A model generated the notes under the pieces. It was given only the letters and a program-made list of their open reading frames with translations, was not told the DNA's origin and did not search any database. Positions 27,852-36,649 of a stretch of 64,000 nt of DNA are shown one piece after another. The DNA is taken from positions 124,001 to 188,000 of the forward strand of contig NZ_JADPJI010000002.1 in assembly GCF_023073355.1 (NCBI RefSeq). The letters are read 5' to 3'. The translations under genes were made by a program, and so were the position numbers. Position 1 is the first letter of the stretch. Each line of letters opens with the position of its first letter. The DNA is from Bradyrhizobium sp. 199 (GTDB taxonomy: Bacteria; Pseudomonadota; Alphaproteobacteria; Rhizobiales; Xanthobacteraceae).

Positions 27852-28952
27852 TCAGATGCCCAGCGTCAGCTGTGGCTCCGGCTCGCCGCCAGCCTGGAGC
27901 GCGGACAGCGAGACGCCCAGCAGCCTGACGCGCTTGGGCAGCGGCATCTCGATCTCGAGCAGGCCGAGGGCCAGCCGCTCCAGATCGTCTCGCCTCGCAA
28001 CCGGCGCCAGGACCGACCTGCTGCGCGTGATGATCTCGAAGTCGGCAAACTTGATCTTCACCGTGACGGTGCGGCCGCGATTGTCGGTCGCCTCGCAATG
28101 GCGCCAGATCTTGTCGACGAGGGGCCTGAGCTCGGCGGCCAGCGCGTCGAATGCGTCGAGGTCGGTCGAGAACGTGTTCTCCGCGCCGATCGACTTGCGA
28201 ATTCGGTCGGCCCGGACCGGCCGCTCGTCGACGCCGCGTGAGATCCAGTAATAATAGGCGCCCGACTTGCCGAAATTCGCATTCATGAACTCCAGCGACT
28301 GATTGCGGATGTCGAGACCGGTGAACATGCCGAGCGCGTTCATCTTCGCGCTCGTCGCGGGGCCTATCCCGTGGAACTTGCCGACGGGCAGCATCTCGAC
28401 GAAGGCGGGTCCCATTTCCGGCGAAATCACGAACTGACCGTTGGGCTTGCGATGATCGGAGGCGAGCTTGGCCAGAAACTTGTTGTAGGAGATGCCAGCC
28501 GACGCGTTGAGGCTCGTCTCGGCCTTGATCGTCTCGCGGATCCGCAGCGCGATGTCCCGCGCCAGCGGGATGCCTTGCAGGTTGTTGGTGACGTCCAGAT
28601 ACGCTTCGTCGAGCGACAACGGCTCGATGACGGGCGTGTGCTCGGCAAAGATCTCGCGGATCTGCCTGGAGATCGCCTTGTAGACCTCGAAGCGCGGCCT
28701 GACGAAGATCAGATCGGGGCATTGCCGCTTCGCCGTCACTGACGGCATGGCGGAGCGAACGCCGAATTTGCGGGCCTCATAGCTGGCGGCCGCGACGACG
28801 CCGCGCTCCGCGGAGCCCCCCACTGCAACCGGCTTCCCACGCAGCTCCGGATTGTCGCGCTGCTCCACCGACGCATAGAACGCATCCATGTCGATATGGA
28901 TGATCTTGCGCACCGGCGAGGCCTCGCCGGCCACCATCTCGGAATCACTCAT
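27852..28952 (-). CDS. dinB: DNA polymerase IV (Y-family)
   Basis: 366 residues starting MSDSEMVAGEASPVRKIIHIDMDAF; the frame continues upstream through tspO but this start fits the family. Pol IV copies past DNA lesions without proofreading. The catalytic acidic residues are in HIDMDAFYASVEQ and in LSLDEAYLDVT. The helix-hairpin-helix thumb region (FHGIGPATSAKMNALGMFTG) and the little-finger domain follow. The very C-terminus lacks an obvious clamp-binding peptide beyond PQLTLGI, whose QLTL portion could serve as one. It is divergent from tspO. Confidence 0.95.
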   Translation of the reverse strand: MSDSEMVAGEASPVRKIIHIDMDAFYASVEQRDNPELRGKPVAVGGSAERGVVAAASYEARKFGVRSAMPSVTAKRQCPDLIFVRPRFEVYKAISRQIREIFAEHTPVIEPLSLDEAYLDVTNNLQGIPLARDIALRIRETIKAETSLNASAGISYNKFLAKLASDHRKPNGQFVISPEMGPAFVEMLPVGKFHGIGPATSAKMNALGMFTGLDIRNQSLEFMNANFGKSGAYYYWISRGVDERPVRADRIRKSIGAENTFSTDLDAFDALAAELRPLVDKIWRHCEATDNRGRTVTVKIKFADFEIITRSRSVLAPVARRDDLERLALGLLEIEMPLPKRVRLLGVSLSALQAGGEPEPQLTLGI

Positions 28953-28995
28953 GGAAAGATGATATAGTTGAGCGAAGAGAAGCGCGAGGTGAGGG

Positions 28996-29439
28996 ATGCT
29001 GCAGCTGTTGGTCTTCGTTGTGGGCGTGGTCGGCATCGGCTGGCTGATCGGCGCGGCCAATCTGCCGGGAGAATGGTATGCCGCACTTGCCAAGCCGGGC
29101 TTCGTTCCGCCGAACTGGGCGTTCCCGGTGGCCTGGACCATCCTTTACATCATGATCGCAATTGCAGGTTGGCTGACCTTTCGCCGTGAACCCAGGGGCA
29201 AGTCGATGCTGGCCTGGGCCGCGCAACTCGCTCTGAACTTTGCTTGGTCGGCGGTCATGTTCACGATGCACCAGATTGGGGCCGCACTCGCCATCCTCCT
29301 TGGCCTATTCGTCGCGATCGTGACCTACATCGGTCTTGAGATGTCACGAGACAGATTAGCCGCCGCATTGTTCGTGCCCTACGCAGCCTGGGTCGCCTTT
29401 GCCGGCGTACTCAATGCGGCGATCTGGCGTTTGAATTGA
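28996..29439 (+). CDS. tspO: TspO/MBR family membrane protein
   Basis: 147 residues with five membrane helices, the exact size of bacterial TspO. Diagnostic Trp/Pro motifs are present: WYAALAKPGFVPPNWAFPVAWTILY, followed by ALNFAWSAVMF. TspO proteins bind porphyrins and help control tetrapyrrole or stress responses in alphaproteobacteria. The start is supported by GCGAGGTGAGG. It is divergently arranged with dinB. Confidence 0.95.
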   Translation: MLQLLVFVVGVVGIGWLIGAANLPGEWYAALAKPGFVPPNWAFPVAWTILYIMIAIAGWLTFRREPRGKSMLAWAAQLALNFAWSAVMFTMHQIGAALAILLGLFVAIVTYIGLEMSRDRLAAALFVPYAAWVAFAGVLNAAIWRLN

Positions 29440-29533
29440 GACGTTTAGTCCAGAGCTGATCAAAGAGCAGTCTCAGGCTTGTGAGTGGAAAGCATGGTGA
29501 GGCGATCTAATATCAGCCTGCGAAGGACAGCCA

Positions 29534-29743
29534 ATGCAATATAGCTCCGAGCTCATTCAGACGATGCGTCAGGCACTGGAGACCGTGATGGCGAGCGTAC
29601 CGGCCGATCAGTCGGTATTCGGTCTGAAAGCGGCGGTCGCCGAATGCATCCTGAAGGCGGCCGCACACGGCCAGACGTCGTATGAGGGGCTGGTGACATC
29701 GGCGTCCAGTCAGATCCAGGCGATTGTCACGATGCTGACATAG
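29534..29743 (+). CDS. Small Bradyrhizobium-type protein, unknown function
   Basis: 69 residues with a good AAGGACAG ribosome site. It is helical and amphipathic (LIQTMRQALETVMASVPADQ, AAVAECILKAAAHGQTSYEGL). Proteins of this look are common in Bradyrhizobium, often beside accessory islands; no function is known. It is the last chromosomal gene before the island, ending 22 bases before the left repeat. Confidence 0.8.
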   Translation: MQYSSELIQTMRQALETVMASVPADQSVFGLKAAVAECILKAAAHGQTSYEGLVTSASSQIQAIVTMLT

Positions 29744-29764
29744 GCGCCGATGTGAAAACGGCGA

Positions 29765-29833
29765 CAAGGCTGGCGCACCCGACACGATTCGAACGTGTGA
29801 CCTTTGCCTTCGGAGGGCAACGCTCTATCCAGC
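29765..29833. repeat. attL: left copy of the 69-bp direct repeat (tRNA-Arg 3' fragment)
   Basis: Identical over 69 bases to 47321-47389. It contains the tRNA 3' portion from the D stem to the encoded CCA but lacks the 5' acceptor strand, so it is not a functional tRNA gene. It marks the left end of the island. Confidence 0.93.
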
Positions 29834-29908
29834 AACACGAAAAATCGCTGCAAAATCAATGGTACCGCAAAGGAGGCCGGGCCGCAACCCGCTGCTTCGC
29901 AGCCGGTG

Positions 29909-29927
29909 TTGTGACAGGAGTGTGACG
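29909..29927. promoter_or_regulatory. Candidate integrase arm-type site, left end
   Basis: Two TGTGAC copies in direct orientation, separated by 5 bases (29910-29915 and 29921-29926), 77 bases inside attL. The right end of the island has the same arrangement with the same spacing. A role as binding sites for the integrase or an accessory factor is inferred. Confidence 0.5.
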
Positions 29928-30011
29928 CAGAAGGCGAGCTAGCGTGGATAAAAGCGAAACAATGCCATGCGACAGATTCGATGGTCTCACACCTCACCTC
30001 GCCGGTCCTGA

Positions 30012-30578
30012 TTAGCCAGTGAAGATATCTCCACTTTTCTTATGCACATTCAGTCGCCCGCTTGTTCCTCCTTTTCGGCTTCGCTTGCTAGTAGCGACCC
30101 TGGGCTGTTGATATGCAATGCGCTTTACGTTGTCCTCCCCTAGACCTCCTTCCTCCGACAATATCTTGAAAGCTTTTGTTCTAGACAACGGACGGTCTGC
30201 GTTGCTGTTCAGAAGCTCACTCCGATTGCGCAACACAATAGCTATCCGTTCGACTCTTCTAGGCTCTGCAATTCGCACCATCTGCCAATTATTACGTGCA
30301 ACTAACTCCTTGGCCACTTCGCGGAAAGGCCGACTCGTCAAGAAATCCAATCTGCGGACCACTTCGGAATTGCGCTCATTAAGATAATCGCTTGAGAGGC
30401 CGAACGTCACGGTTATGTGGTCGGCCTTCCAATGCCCTAGCCGTTTTACAAGAACGTGCCGCAATAGGCGGTAGGCGCGTCGAACGTCTTGTCTGTGATG
30501 GTTCCGCCAGCCGTCCATAGCTTCGAACAACATTGTTTGGGCGGTGCAATGCAACACAGCCGGGACTTCTATCCTCAT
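30012..30578 (-). CDS. Island protein of unknown function
   Basis: 188 residues from the ATG at 30578, chosen because a GGGAGGAAAA site precedes it. The protein is basic, with a C-terminal tail rich in Lys, Arg and Ser (RVATSKRSRKGGTSGRLNVHKK), so nucleic-acid binding is possible. No domain is recognised. It is divergent from the primase-helicase gene and could be a regulator or replication accessory of the element. Confidence 0.65.
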   Translation of the reverse strand: MRIEVPAVLHCTAQTMLFEAMDGWRNHHRQDVRRAYRLLRHVLVKRLGHWKADHITVTFGLSSDYLNERNSEVVRRLDFLTSRPFREVAKELVARNNWQMVRIAEPRRVERIAIVLRNRSELLNSNADRPLSRTKAFKILSEEGGLGEDNVKRIAYQQPRVATSKRSRKGGTSGRLNVHKKSGDIFTG

Positions 30579-30691
30579 TTTTCCTCCCGCTTGCAGCGAG
30601 CATCTTCGTTCATTCTCAAACAGAAAGCTGGGTAGTTCAGAATTCGCCAGCAAGCTGTCGTTGCGGCACCTATACAGCGTTTCTCTAGGCG

Positions 30692-33082
30692 ATGCTCAGA
30701 ATCAACCGAGTTCGCAATAAGGCAAGCGAAATGGTACCGGTTATGCAACATGACAAGAGATTGCTGTCCGCCAACCAAACTGCGGCTCGGAACGAAGCTG
30801 TCATTGCATTCGTCTCTTCTATCCACAAGCTCGCGCACGGGCTAAACGGAAAACTCGTCGTATGCGCATTCCATGAAGGGCAATCTGGCGTCGTGACTCA
30901 CCACGAAGTCGGGGACGTTAGTAGCACCGTCGATGCGGTAAGCGCCCACATCGACACGCAAGGCGCAAATGTCTACATGCCCCTTTGCGTGATGCGTCGT
31001 GATCTGCCACGCGGGAAGAAGGGCGGCGAAGCCGATGTTACCGCAGTGCTTGGTCTCGTTGCTGATATGGACGTAGACACAGGCAAGGTCGGTGAAATGC
31101 CGATTGTGCCCAGCTATGTAATCGAGACCTCACCAGGCAATTCTCAGCAAGCGATCCTGTTTGATAAACCTCTGTCACCTGAAGAGGCCAAGCCACTCGC
31201 CATCGCGCTGAAGAAGGCCAGCAACTCCGATCATGGCACGGCTGATATCTCGCATCTGTGGCGCGTTCCTGGTACGTTGAATTGGCCAACAAAGACGAAG
31301 CTTGCGCGTGGGCGGAGTGCTGAAGCGTGCCCGGTATTGATGCGGGAGCCATTCAGGGGGGCAGTCTACGGCGCCGCCACGCTTACTGCGGCGCTCCGCG
31401 AATACGTCGAGGAGTCCGAAATCAAAGTCGGTGAGGCTGGCGTCGGTGGCAAGATCGAGCCGACGGAAGTATGGCACCGATTGACGGATATTGCACGCGC
31501 GCACCTTTTGAGCGATGGGCAACCCAATCGATCGGACCATCTTGCGCGGATTGTCGAGCAGCTTCACTTCGAAAAGCTATCTTTGGATGAGACAAAAGCC
31601 GTTTGCTGCGAGCGGCTAGGCGCGTGGGCAGAGAAGTACGAGTCTGACAAGCGTATGATCAAAGATATCGAGCGAATCTGGCGCAAGTATCCGGCTGAAA
31701 AAGAGAAACAACAAGAGAGGGATGCGGAGGCGGGGAAAGCGTTTGTTGCTGCGCAGGTGACGGTTCCGCACGCTCGTCCCCCATTTCTGACGCCACCCAC
31801 CTTTGATCCGAAGCCTTTCCAGTTGTTGAAGCCGGGCGGCCTTATCACGGACGTTGCAAATTTTGTCCATGATACATCGCCGTCACCGATCCCCGAGTTC
31901 GCAATCACATCTGCCCTTGCGTTGCACGCGGCGATGTTTGGGCGTCGATTCCTGACTCCCGATGGGCTTGGTCTGAATCTTTACATCGCAAACGTTGCAG
32001 GCTCCGGCTTTGGCAAGGACCGACCTCTGAAAGCACTTGCACAAATTGCGGACGCAATCGACATGGGACACATAGTAGGTCCAAACGATGTGGCTTCGGA
32101 CTCGGCGATTGAAGTCATACTCCGGCAGAACGCCTGCCAGGTGTTGCCCCTCGATGAAATGGGAATCTTTTTGGGGGCTTCGGGCCGAAATTCCGACTCA
32201 TATCTGAGGGCTAGGCGCAAAGCCTTACTGGAGTTGTATTCGTCCGCTACATCGCCTTGGGTGGCTAAGGTGCGAGCATCGGACGCTGCAAATGGTAAAG
32301 AGCCGAAGCCGAAGATCATATGGCCTACCCTGTCTGTCCTTGGCGCAACTACACCGCCTACGTTCTATGAAGGATTGGAGGATGATGCGTTCGCTAGTGG
32401 CTTTATGGCTAGGTTGAACGTTGTTGCGGTCGATCAGCCACCTCAACGTCAGCGAATCAACGGGTACCCTGAAGTACCACGGCAACTCGTTGATCATCTA
32501 TTAGATGCCGTCAATGTGGAAGGAGGCACTTTCGCGGGGAAGGTCATAGCCGATCCCTATAAGAAGCCCAACTACTTGGTTGTACGTTGGTTCAATGACG
32601 AGGCGGCGCTACGCTTAGATCAAATCAGAGACTGGGCACTTCAGGTGGCGCTCGCTGACGAAAGGCGTGGCCAGATCGTCAACCGAGCTGGAGACCACAC
32701 TAGCAAGCTGGCGACGATCCGAGCAATTTCTCGCGATTCTAAGCGCCCGATGGTTACTGTTGATGATTTGGAATGGGCGTTCGGGATTGTTTTGCGCTCA
32801 ATCAAGACGGTCGAAGATGGTGCAGAGCGCTTCATGTCGGGTAGCCCGTTCGAAGCCCTTTGCAACGCCATCATAGAAGCCATCAGACAGTGCAGGGACG
32901 AAGACGGATTGAAGAACGCCGAGCTACTGCGGAAGCCGGGAGTAAAGCAAGCTGACACGCGGACTGTGGATCAGGCTCTAACACGACTAATTAGTGGGAC
33001 CGGGCAGGTCGTTAATGTTGGGAAGGAGCGTCTAGGACCTGGAGGAATGGGTGGACGCTATAAGCTGTCCACGGTGCACTGA
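30692..33082 (+). CDS. Primase-helicase of the mobile element (RepB-like primase plus DUF3987-like helicase)
   Basis: 796 residues. The N-terminal third resembles archaeo-eukaryotic-type RepB primases of mobile elements, with an acidic pair in LVADMDVDTG near residue 115 and the diagnostic SHLWRVPGTLNWP segment near residue 188. The C-terminal half resembles DUF3987 or phage-satellite helicases. Its Walker-A-like loop is AGSGFGKDRPL, where the usual K-T/S is K-D, and Walker B is VLPLDEMGIFL. The protein would prime and unwind DNA during excision-linked replication of the island. An 18-bp perfect inverted repeat begins at its stop codon. An ATG at 30731 is an alternative start. Confidence 0.82.
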   Translation: MLRINRVRNKASEMVPVMQHDKRLLSANQTAARNEAVIAFVSSIHKLAHGLNGKLVVCAFHEGQSGVVTHHEVGDVSSTVDAVSAHIDTQGANVYMPLCVMRRDLPRGKKGGEADVTAVLGLVADMDVDTGKVGEMPIVPSYVIETSPGNSQQAILFDKPLSPEEAKPLAIALKKASNSDHGTADISHLWRVPGTLNWPTKTKLARGRSAEACPVLMREPFRGAVYGAATLTAALREYVEESEIKVGEAGVGGKIEPTEVWHRLTDIARAHLLSDGQPNRSDHLARIVEQLHFEKLSLDETKAVCCERLGAWAEKYESDKRMIKDIERIWRKYPAEKEKQQERDAEAGKAFVAAQVTVPHARPPFLTPPTFDPKPFQLLKPGGLITDVANFVHDTSPSPIPEFAITSALALHAAMFGRRFLTPDGLGLNLYIANVAGSGFGKDRPLKALAQIADAIDMGHIVGPNDVASDSAIEVILRQNACQVLPLDEMGIFLGASGRNSDSYLRARRKALLELYSSATSPWVAKVRASDAANGKEPKPKIIWPTLSVLGATTPPTFYEGLEDDAFASGFMARLNVVAVDQPPQRQRINGYPEVPRQLVDHLLDAVNVEGGTFAGKVIADPYKKPNYLVVRWFNDEAALRLDQIRDWALQVALADERRGQIVNRAGDHTSKLATIRAISRDSKRPMVTVDDLEWAFGIVLRSIKTVEDGAERFMSGSPFEALCNAIIEAIRQCRDEDGLKNAELLRKPGVKQADTRTVDQALTRLISGTGQVVNVGKERLGPGGMGGRYKLSTVH

Positions 33083-33156
33083 TCCATCACCGGGTGACCG
33101 CATAAGCCGAGGCGAATGCCGCCGTCATCCATTCCGGTGGTCACCCGGTGATGGAT
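33082..33156. repeat. 18-bp perfect inverted repeat after the primase gene
   Basis: The arms atccatcaccgggtgacc (33082-33099) and its exact complement (33139-33156) enclose 39 bases. No T-run follows directly, so it is not a standard terminator. It could be a replication-origin element, a protein-binding site or an RNA structure. Confidence 0.7.
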
Positions 33157-33366
33157 GGCACCACCCAAAAGAACGCAAAAACGCCGGAGACTAATGTGGT
33201 TTTGCTGGTTGGTGTAAGGGTGTAAGGGCGGTTTTTTCTTACTCATTACAGCTTAGCAAAACAGCCCCAACACCAGCGCACCGAGCCACCAAGGGCGGGG
33301 CGCATTTGAACGGAACTATGAGACCAAAAACAGCGTGCTCGCTTCGGCAGGCGCGGCAGAACAGCC

Positions 33367-33948
33367 ATGGGAACGAGAATGACCAAAGTACCGAACGTTG
33401 AGGATTACAGCCTCGAAGTCCGAGAGGAAGTTTCGAAGGAAGACGATTTAGCTCTGCGGACCAAGGAAGCAGAGCAGCGGGCGTTGATGTTGCGGGACCG
33501 CCTTCAAGAAGGTCCGAGTAAGGAAGAGCGCGCGGCAGATGCTGAGCGTGCGGTTAAAGGCGAGCCGCTTGCCGATCTAGACAGCGAATTCAAGACGGCC
33601 CTTCGGGAGTTTCGCGCGCTTGAAGATGCGTTGAAGGCGCAAAAAGCCAAAGTGGTGGCCGTTCGGCGAGAAGCTGGTGGAAAGATGTGTGACGAACTGG
33701 TGGTGCCACTCTACGCTAAGGCAGAAAAGCGCTTAGCGTCGCTGCTCTTCGACCTCTACACTCAGCATTGCGAGATATTTCGGTTGAAGCGAGGCTTGTT
33801 AAACCAGGGTCTCGGCACCTATGGAGTATTCAGACTTGAACCAGAGTTCCTGGGCGTGCCCAACGGCACAAGCGATTTCGAAATCTTTCTGCGGGAATGC
33901 GTCAAAGCGGGTCTTCTCCGGTCGTTACCGATGGAATTTCCCCAATGA
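33367..33948 (+). CDS. Charged helical island protein, unknown function
   Basis: 193 residues (a start at the ATG at 33379 is also possible). The first 110 residues are highly charged and helical (for example EVSKEDDLALRTKEAEQRALML and FKTALREFRALEDALKAQKAK), consistent with a coiled coil. The last 80 are more compact. Its stop overlaps the prohead-protease start as ATGA, so the two are translationally coupled. Coupling to a capsid protease suggests an assembly-related or scaffold-like role, but no family is recognised. Confidence 0.7.
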   Translation: MGTRMTKVPNVEDYSLEVREEVSKEDDLALRTKEAEQRALMLRDRLQEGPSKEERAADAERAVKGEPLADLDSEFKTALREFRALEDALKAQKAKVVAVRREAGGKMCDELVVPLYAKAEKRLASLLFDLYTQHCEIFRLKRGLLNQGLGTYGVFRLEPEFLGVPNGTSDFEIFLRECVKAGLLRSLPMEFPQ

Positions 33949-34610
33949 CCAAGCGCGAGTATGAAATTGCGGCCGGACGGCCGCTCGACCTGGAATACGG
34001 CGGCGGTGGCTTCGTTTCGGCGGTAGATGGGAAGTCAATCAGCGTTGCTCAGCCGAATGAAGAGGTGCGGCAGCATTTACAGGGCTACGGACTTCGCTGG
34101 CGCACAATTGTCGAATACAAAGGTCAATTGATCTATTTCGAGCCGCACGCAATCAAAAATCCAATGTGGGGCGAGCCAAAGCGCCTGCTATTCGATCATG
34201 ACGAGAGCGAAATTTACGCAACGACTCAGAGCGGGCTGCAACTGCATTGCGACGACTACGGCCTGGCAATGCGGCTTGTTATCGGAAAAGATCCGAAGCG
34301 CCGGAAAGCATACGAAACAGTCAAGCGAGGCGAGCGCACCGCCCTTTCGGCTGGCCTGATCATGCACGGCGGAGAGTTCTTCGATATTGAAGGCGCTCGC
34401 ATCAAGGTGATTAAGTCAGCAACGCTTGAAGAACTGAGTCTTGTGCCAGTCGGGGCATGCAAACCCGCGTTCTGCGGATTGATCGACGCAGATGGCGCGC
34501 GCTCACTTGAAGACGACGCGGAGTCGCTTCGCATTCTTAAAGATAGTTCGGCTAACCGCGTCACGAAGGCGCTCGCCGCACTGCAAGAGGCACTTCGAAA
34601 CCGTCACTAG
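33945..34610 (+). CDS. HK97-type prohead protease
   Basis: 221 residues from the ATG at 33945. Prohead proteases mature HK97-fold capsids by trimming scaffold and capsid subunits. The family pattern is visible: His in LLFDHDES (about residue 85), Ser in ERTALSAGLIMHGG (about residue 135) and the ATLEELSLVPVGACKPAF segment, where the family normally has a conserved acidic residue. No major capsid, portal or terminase gene is present in the island. The protease therefore either acts on a helper phage's capsid or is a leftover. Confidence 0.82.
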   Translation: MTKREYEIAAGRPLDLEYGGGGFVSAVDGKSISVAQPNEEVRQHLQGYGLRWRTIVEYKGQLIYFEPHAIKNPMWGEPKRLLFDHDESEIYATTQSGLQLHCDDYGLAMRLVIGKDPKRRKAYETVKRGERTALSAGLIMHGGEFFDIEGARIKVIKSATLEELSLVPVGACKPAFCGLIDADGARSLEDDAESLRILKDSSANRVTKALAALQEALRNRH

Positions 34611-34769
34611 ATACGGGTGTGACGGTCAGCGCTCACGGCGTCCCGACGTTGAGCGCGGCGATATGGTGGCGGGGTGTCCGTTCCCGCCACCAGATCGTTG
34701 AGGGTGATTGAGCAGAGGGTCTAGAGCATTCTACAGAGACAGATGCGGCTAACACTGATCGGGGTGCAG

Positions 34770-36644
34770 TTAGCTCTTCTTCTTCTTGGCCTTTGATTGC
34801 TCGCGCTGATTCCCCCGTTCAGGCTTCGTCGAAACGCCAAGATCTTCGAACGTAACTTCGGTGGGCCGCAACACCATGTTTGGCAGTAGTTGGATGCCGT
34901 ACTTACTTAAGAGGCGACCGGGCGTGAACTTGCCCGCTGTATAATCGTTGTCCGGCTCGTCGTCGGCCGTTATCGTCACAACGAGAGCGCGGGACTTCTG
35001 CGTACGAAATATCTTTACCGAAAATCCCTCTGCCGAAAACATCTCGTCGCCGTAACCGCATGTTTTGGTATCTAAAAGTGTGGTCTCTATCGTCTTCTCA
35101 AGCCATCGCTGATTCTTCTGGTCCATCTGCTTGAGCTTCTTCACTCTGGAAAGCAGAACTTTCAACTGAGCATAAACAAGGTCGATGTCTTTATCCGGCT
35201 CACGAAAAATCATCCTAATAAAGCCGACGTTATCTTCTCCTACAACATCGACAGAACCGCCCTCGAAGATGCCCACCGAACAATTCGAGCATGATGCCCC
35301 CTTTTTGATCGAATTAGCATTAAAGACAGAGTGGACGTCGCCCGACGTAATTCCAAGGCCGTTCTGCACAAACCTTCCCGGAAAGAGGTCAGCTTCGTCC
35401 GTCGCTAGCCTCTGGACCATCTCGCTGTACGTTTTTGAGAGGCCAGACAGATCAGCCTTCATCGCCTCACCGAGCGAAGCGTAAAACCTCTCACTGCGAA
35501 TTAGGTCGTGCGAGTGAGTTGCGTTCGCGAAAGAGCTAGTCAGCTTTTGCTTCATTGCTTGGCGCTCATCGGCCGTCATTATCGGCAGAAAGCCCCACTT
35601 CCCATAAATGATGTTCTTCATTTTTTCAAAGGACGGATCGCCATCAGTCGTAAGACATGCCTTGTGGTATAGTTCGAAAAACAGATCATCGTATGATAGA
35701 GATCTGAATCCGTCGAAAAGATCCATTAAGGCCGCGTCCCTGAAGTACTTAATTGACGCTATGATTGGTTGTTGAACATACACCGTTTGAAAGCTTCGGA
35801 GGGGCTGAGCATCCGACAGCTTCTGCCTTCCCATGAATTCCGCCAGCGCCTTAGCGGAGAATTCGTCGGCCTGATCTTCGATTTTGATAAGCTTGGCTCG
35901 TTCCCGTTGAATAAAGTAGTTCTGTATTATCTGGTAGAACTCCCCAGCGTTGCCCGCGGTCAAATGACCCAACTCATGAAAAACTACCGGCGCTAACGAT
36001 GCCTTTATCACATAGTTCAGGCTCTGGAATTGCGCGTCATTGGCTTCCTTGAACACAGATGCGGCAATCGTGGACAGCTTACCGTAGTTGGATATCTCCG
36101 ATCTTGTAAGTTCAGTCTTGCCCTCTCTGTAAGTGATCTTAATACGATCGATGTCGCCAATTGCTCCTAACATCCGACTCGATCGATACGCCTCAAATAT
36201 AATCGTGTCCCTGGGAATGGCGGCTCTTAGGTTCAGAAGAGATATTCCGGCCAAGCTTGCTTGCACTCTATACCAAGTGTCTATATTCGCGTTGATTGCA
36301 AGATAGTCGATTAATTCGGAATCAATGAAAACGATATTCGGCAGTACCGCGGTCGCATTGTTCTTCAGTCTCTTCAAAATGCTGGCGGTTTCCATATCTT
36401 TGATGTCGTTCGATATCTTAGAAGACGGCACAAGGTAGATATGCAAGCCATCGGACGTGTAGGGTTCGTTTATGTGCACAGAGGTAAATTTGCTTCTGAC
36501 GTTTTCGGACTCGCTAAGCAATTCCCGGATCGGGGCGGAGTGAGTGTTGTCCAGCCGATCATTGACCAGAAGCTCGTCGAACCGCGCGTCAGCTCGACTG
36601 GCGATCAACCCGACGACGATACAAATGATAAGCGCCCGCCACAT
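34770..36644 (-). CDS. Exported zinc metallopeptidase-like protein (HELGH)
   Basis: 624 residues with a signal peptide (MWRALIICIVVGLIASRADA). The zinc motif HELGH lies at residues 223-227 in LAPVVFHELGHLTAG. About 35 residues later IEDQADEFSAKALAEF supplies an E..AD pattern like the third ligand of M48-type gluzincins. The C-terminal 300 residues have no recognised domain but include a CSNCSVGIFEGG segment with a Cys pair. Probably periplasmic. Five bases separate it from the small membrane-protein gene upstream on the same strand, so the two form an operon. The gene is AT-rich compared with its neighbours outside the island. Substrate unknown. Confidence 0.8.
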   Translation of the reverse strand: MWRALIICIVVGLIASRADARFDELLVNDRLDNTHSAPIRELLSESENVRSKFTSVHINEPYTSDGLHIYLVPSSKISNDIKDMETASILKRLKNNATAVLPNIVFIDSELIDYLAINANIDTWYRVQASLAGISLLNLRAAIPRDTIIFEAYRSSRMLGAIGDIDRIKITYREGKTELTRSEISNYGKLSTIAASVFKEANDAQFQSLNYVIKASLAPVVFHELGHLTAGNAGEFYQIIQNYFIQRERAKLIKIEDQADEFSAKALAEFMGRQKLSDAQPLRSFQTVYVQQPIIASIKYFRDAALMDLFDGFRSLSYDDLFFELYHKACLTTDGDPSFEKMKNIIYGKWGFLPIMTADERQAMKQKLTSSFANATHSHDLIRSERFYASLGEAMKADLSGLSKTYSEMVQRLATDEADLFPGRFVQNGLGITSGDVHSVFNANSIKKGASCSNCSVGIFEGGSVDVVGEDNVGFIRMIFREPDKDIDLVYAQLKVLLSRVKKLKQMDQKNQRWLEKTIETTLLDTKTCGYGDEMFSAEGFSVKIFRTQKSRALVVTITADDEPDNDYTAGKFTPGRLLSKYGIQLLPNMVLRPTEVTFEDLGVSTKPERGNQREQSKAKKKKS

Positions 36645-36649
36645 AATAT

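Noticed and set aside
29765-29833. Second tRNA-Arg gene at the left island end
   Set aside because: It lacks the 5' acceptor strand and part of the D arm, so it is only the att copy of the tRNA 3' part.
33082-33156. Standard Rho-independent terminator
   Set aside because: The hairpin has a 39-base loop and lacks an immediate T-run, so it is listed as a repeat with open function.
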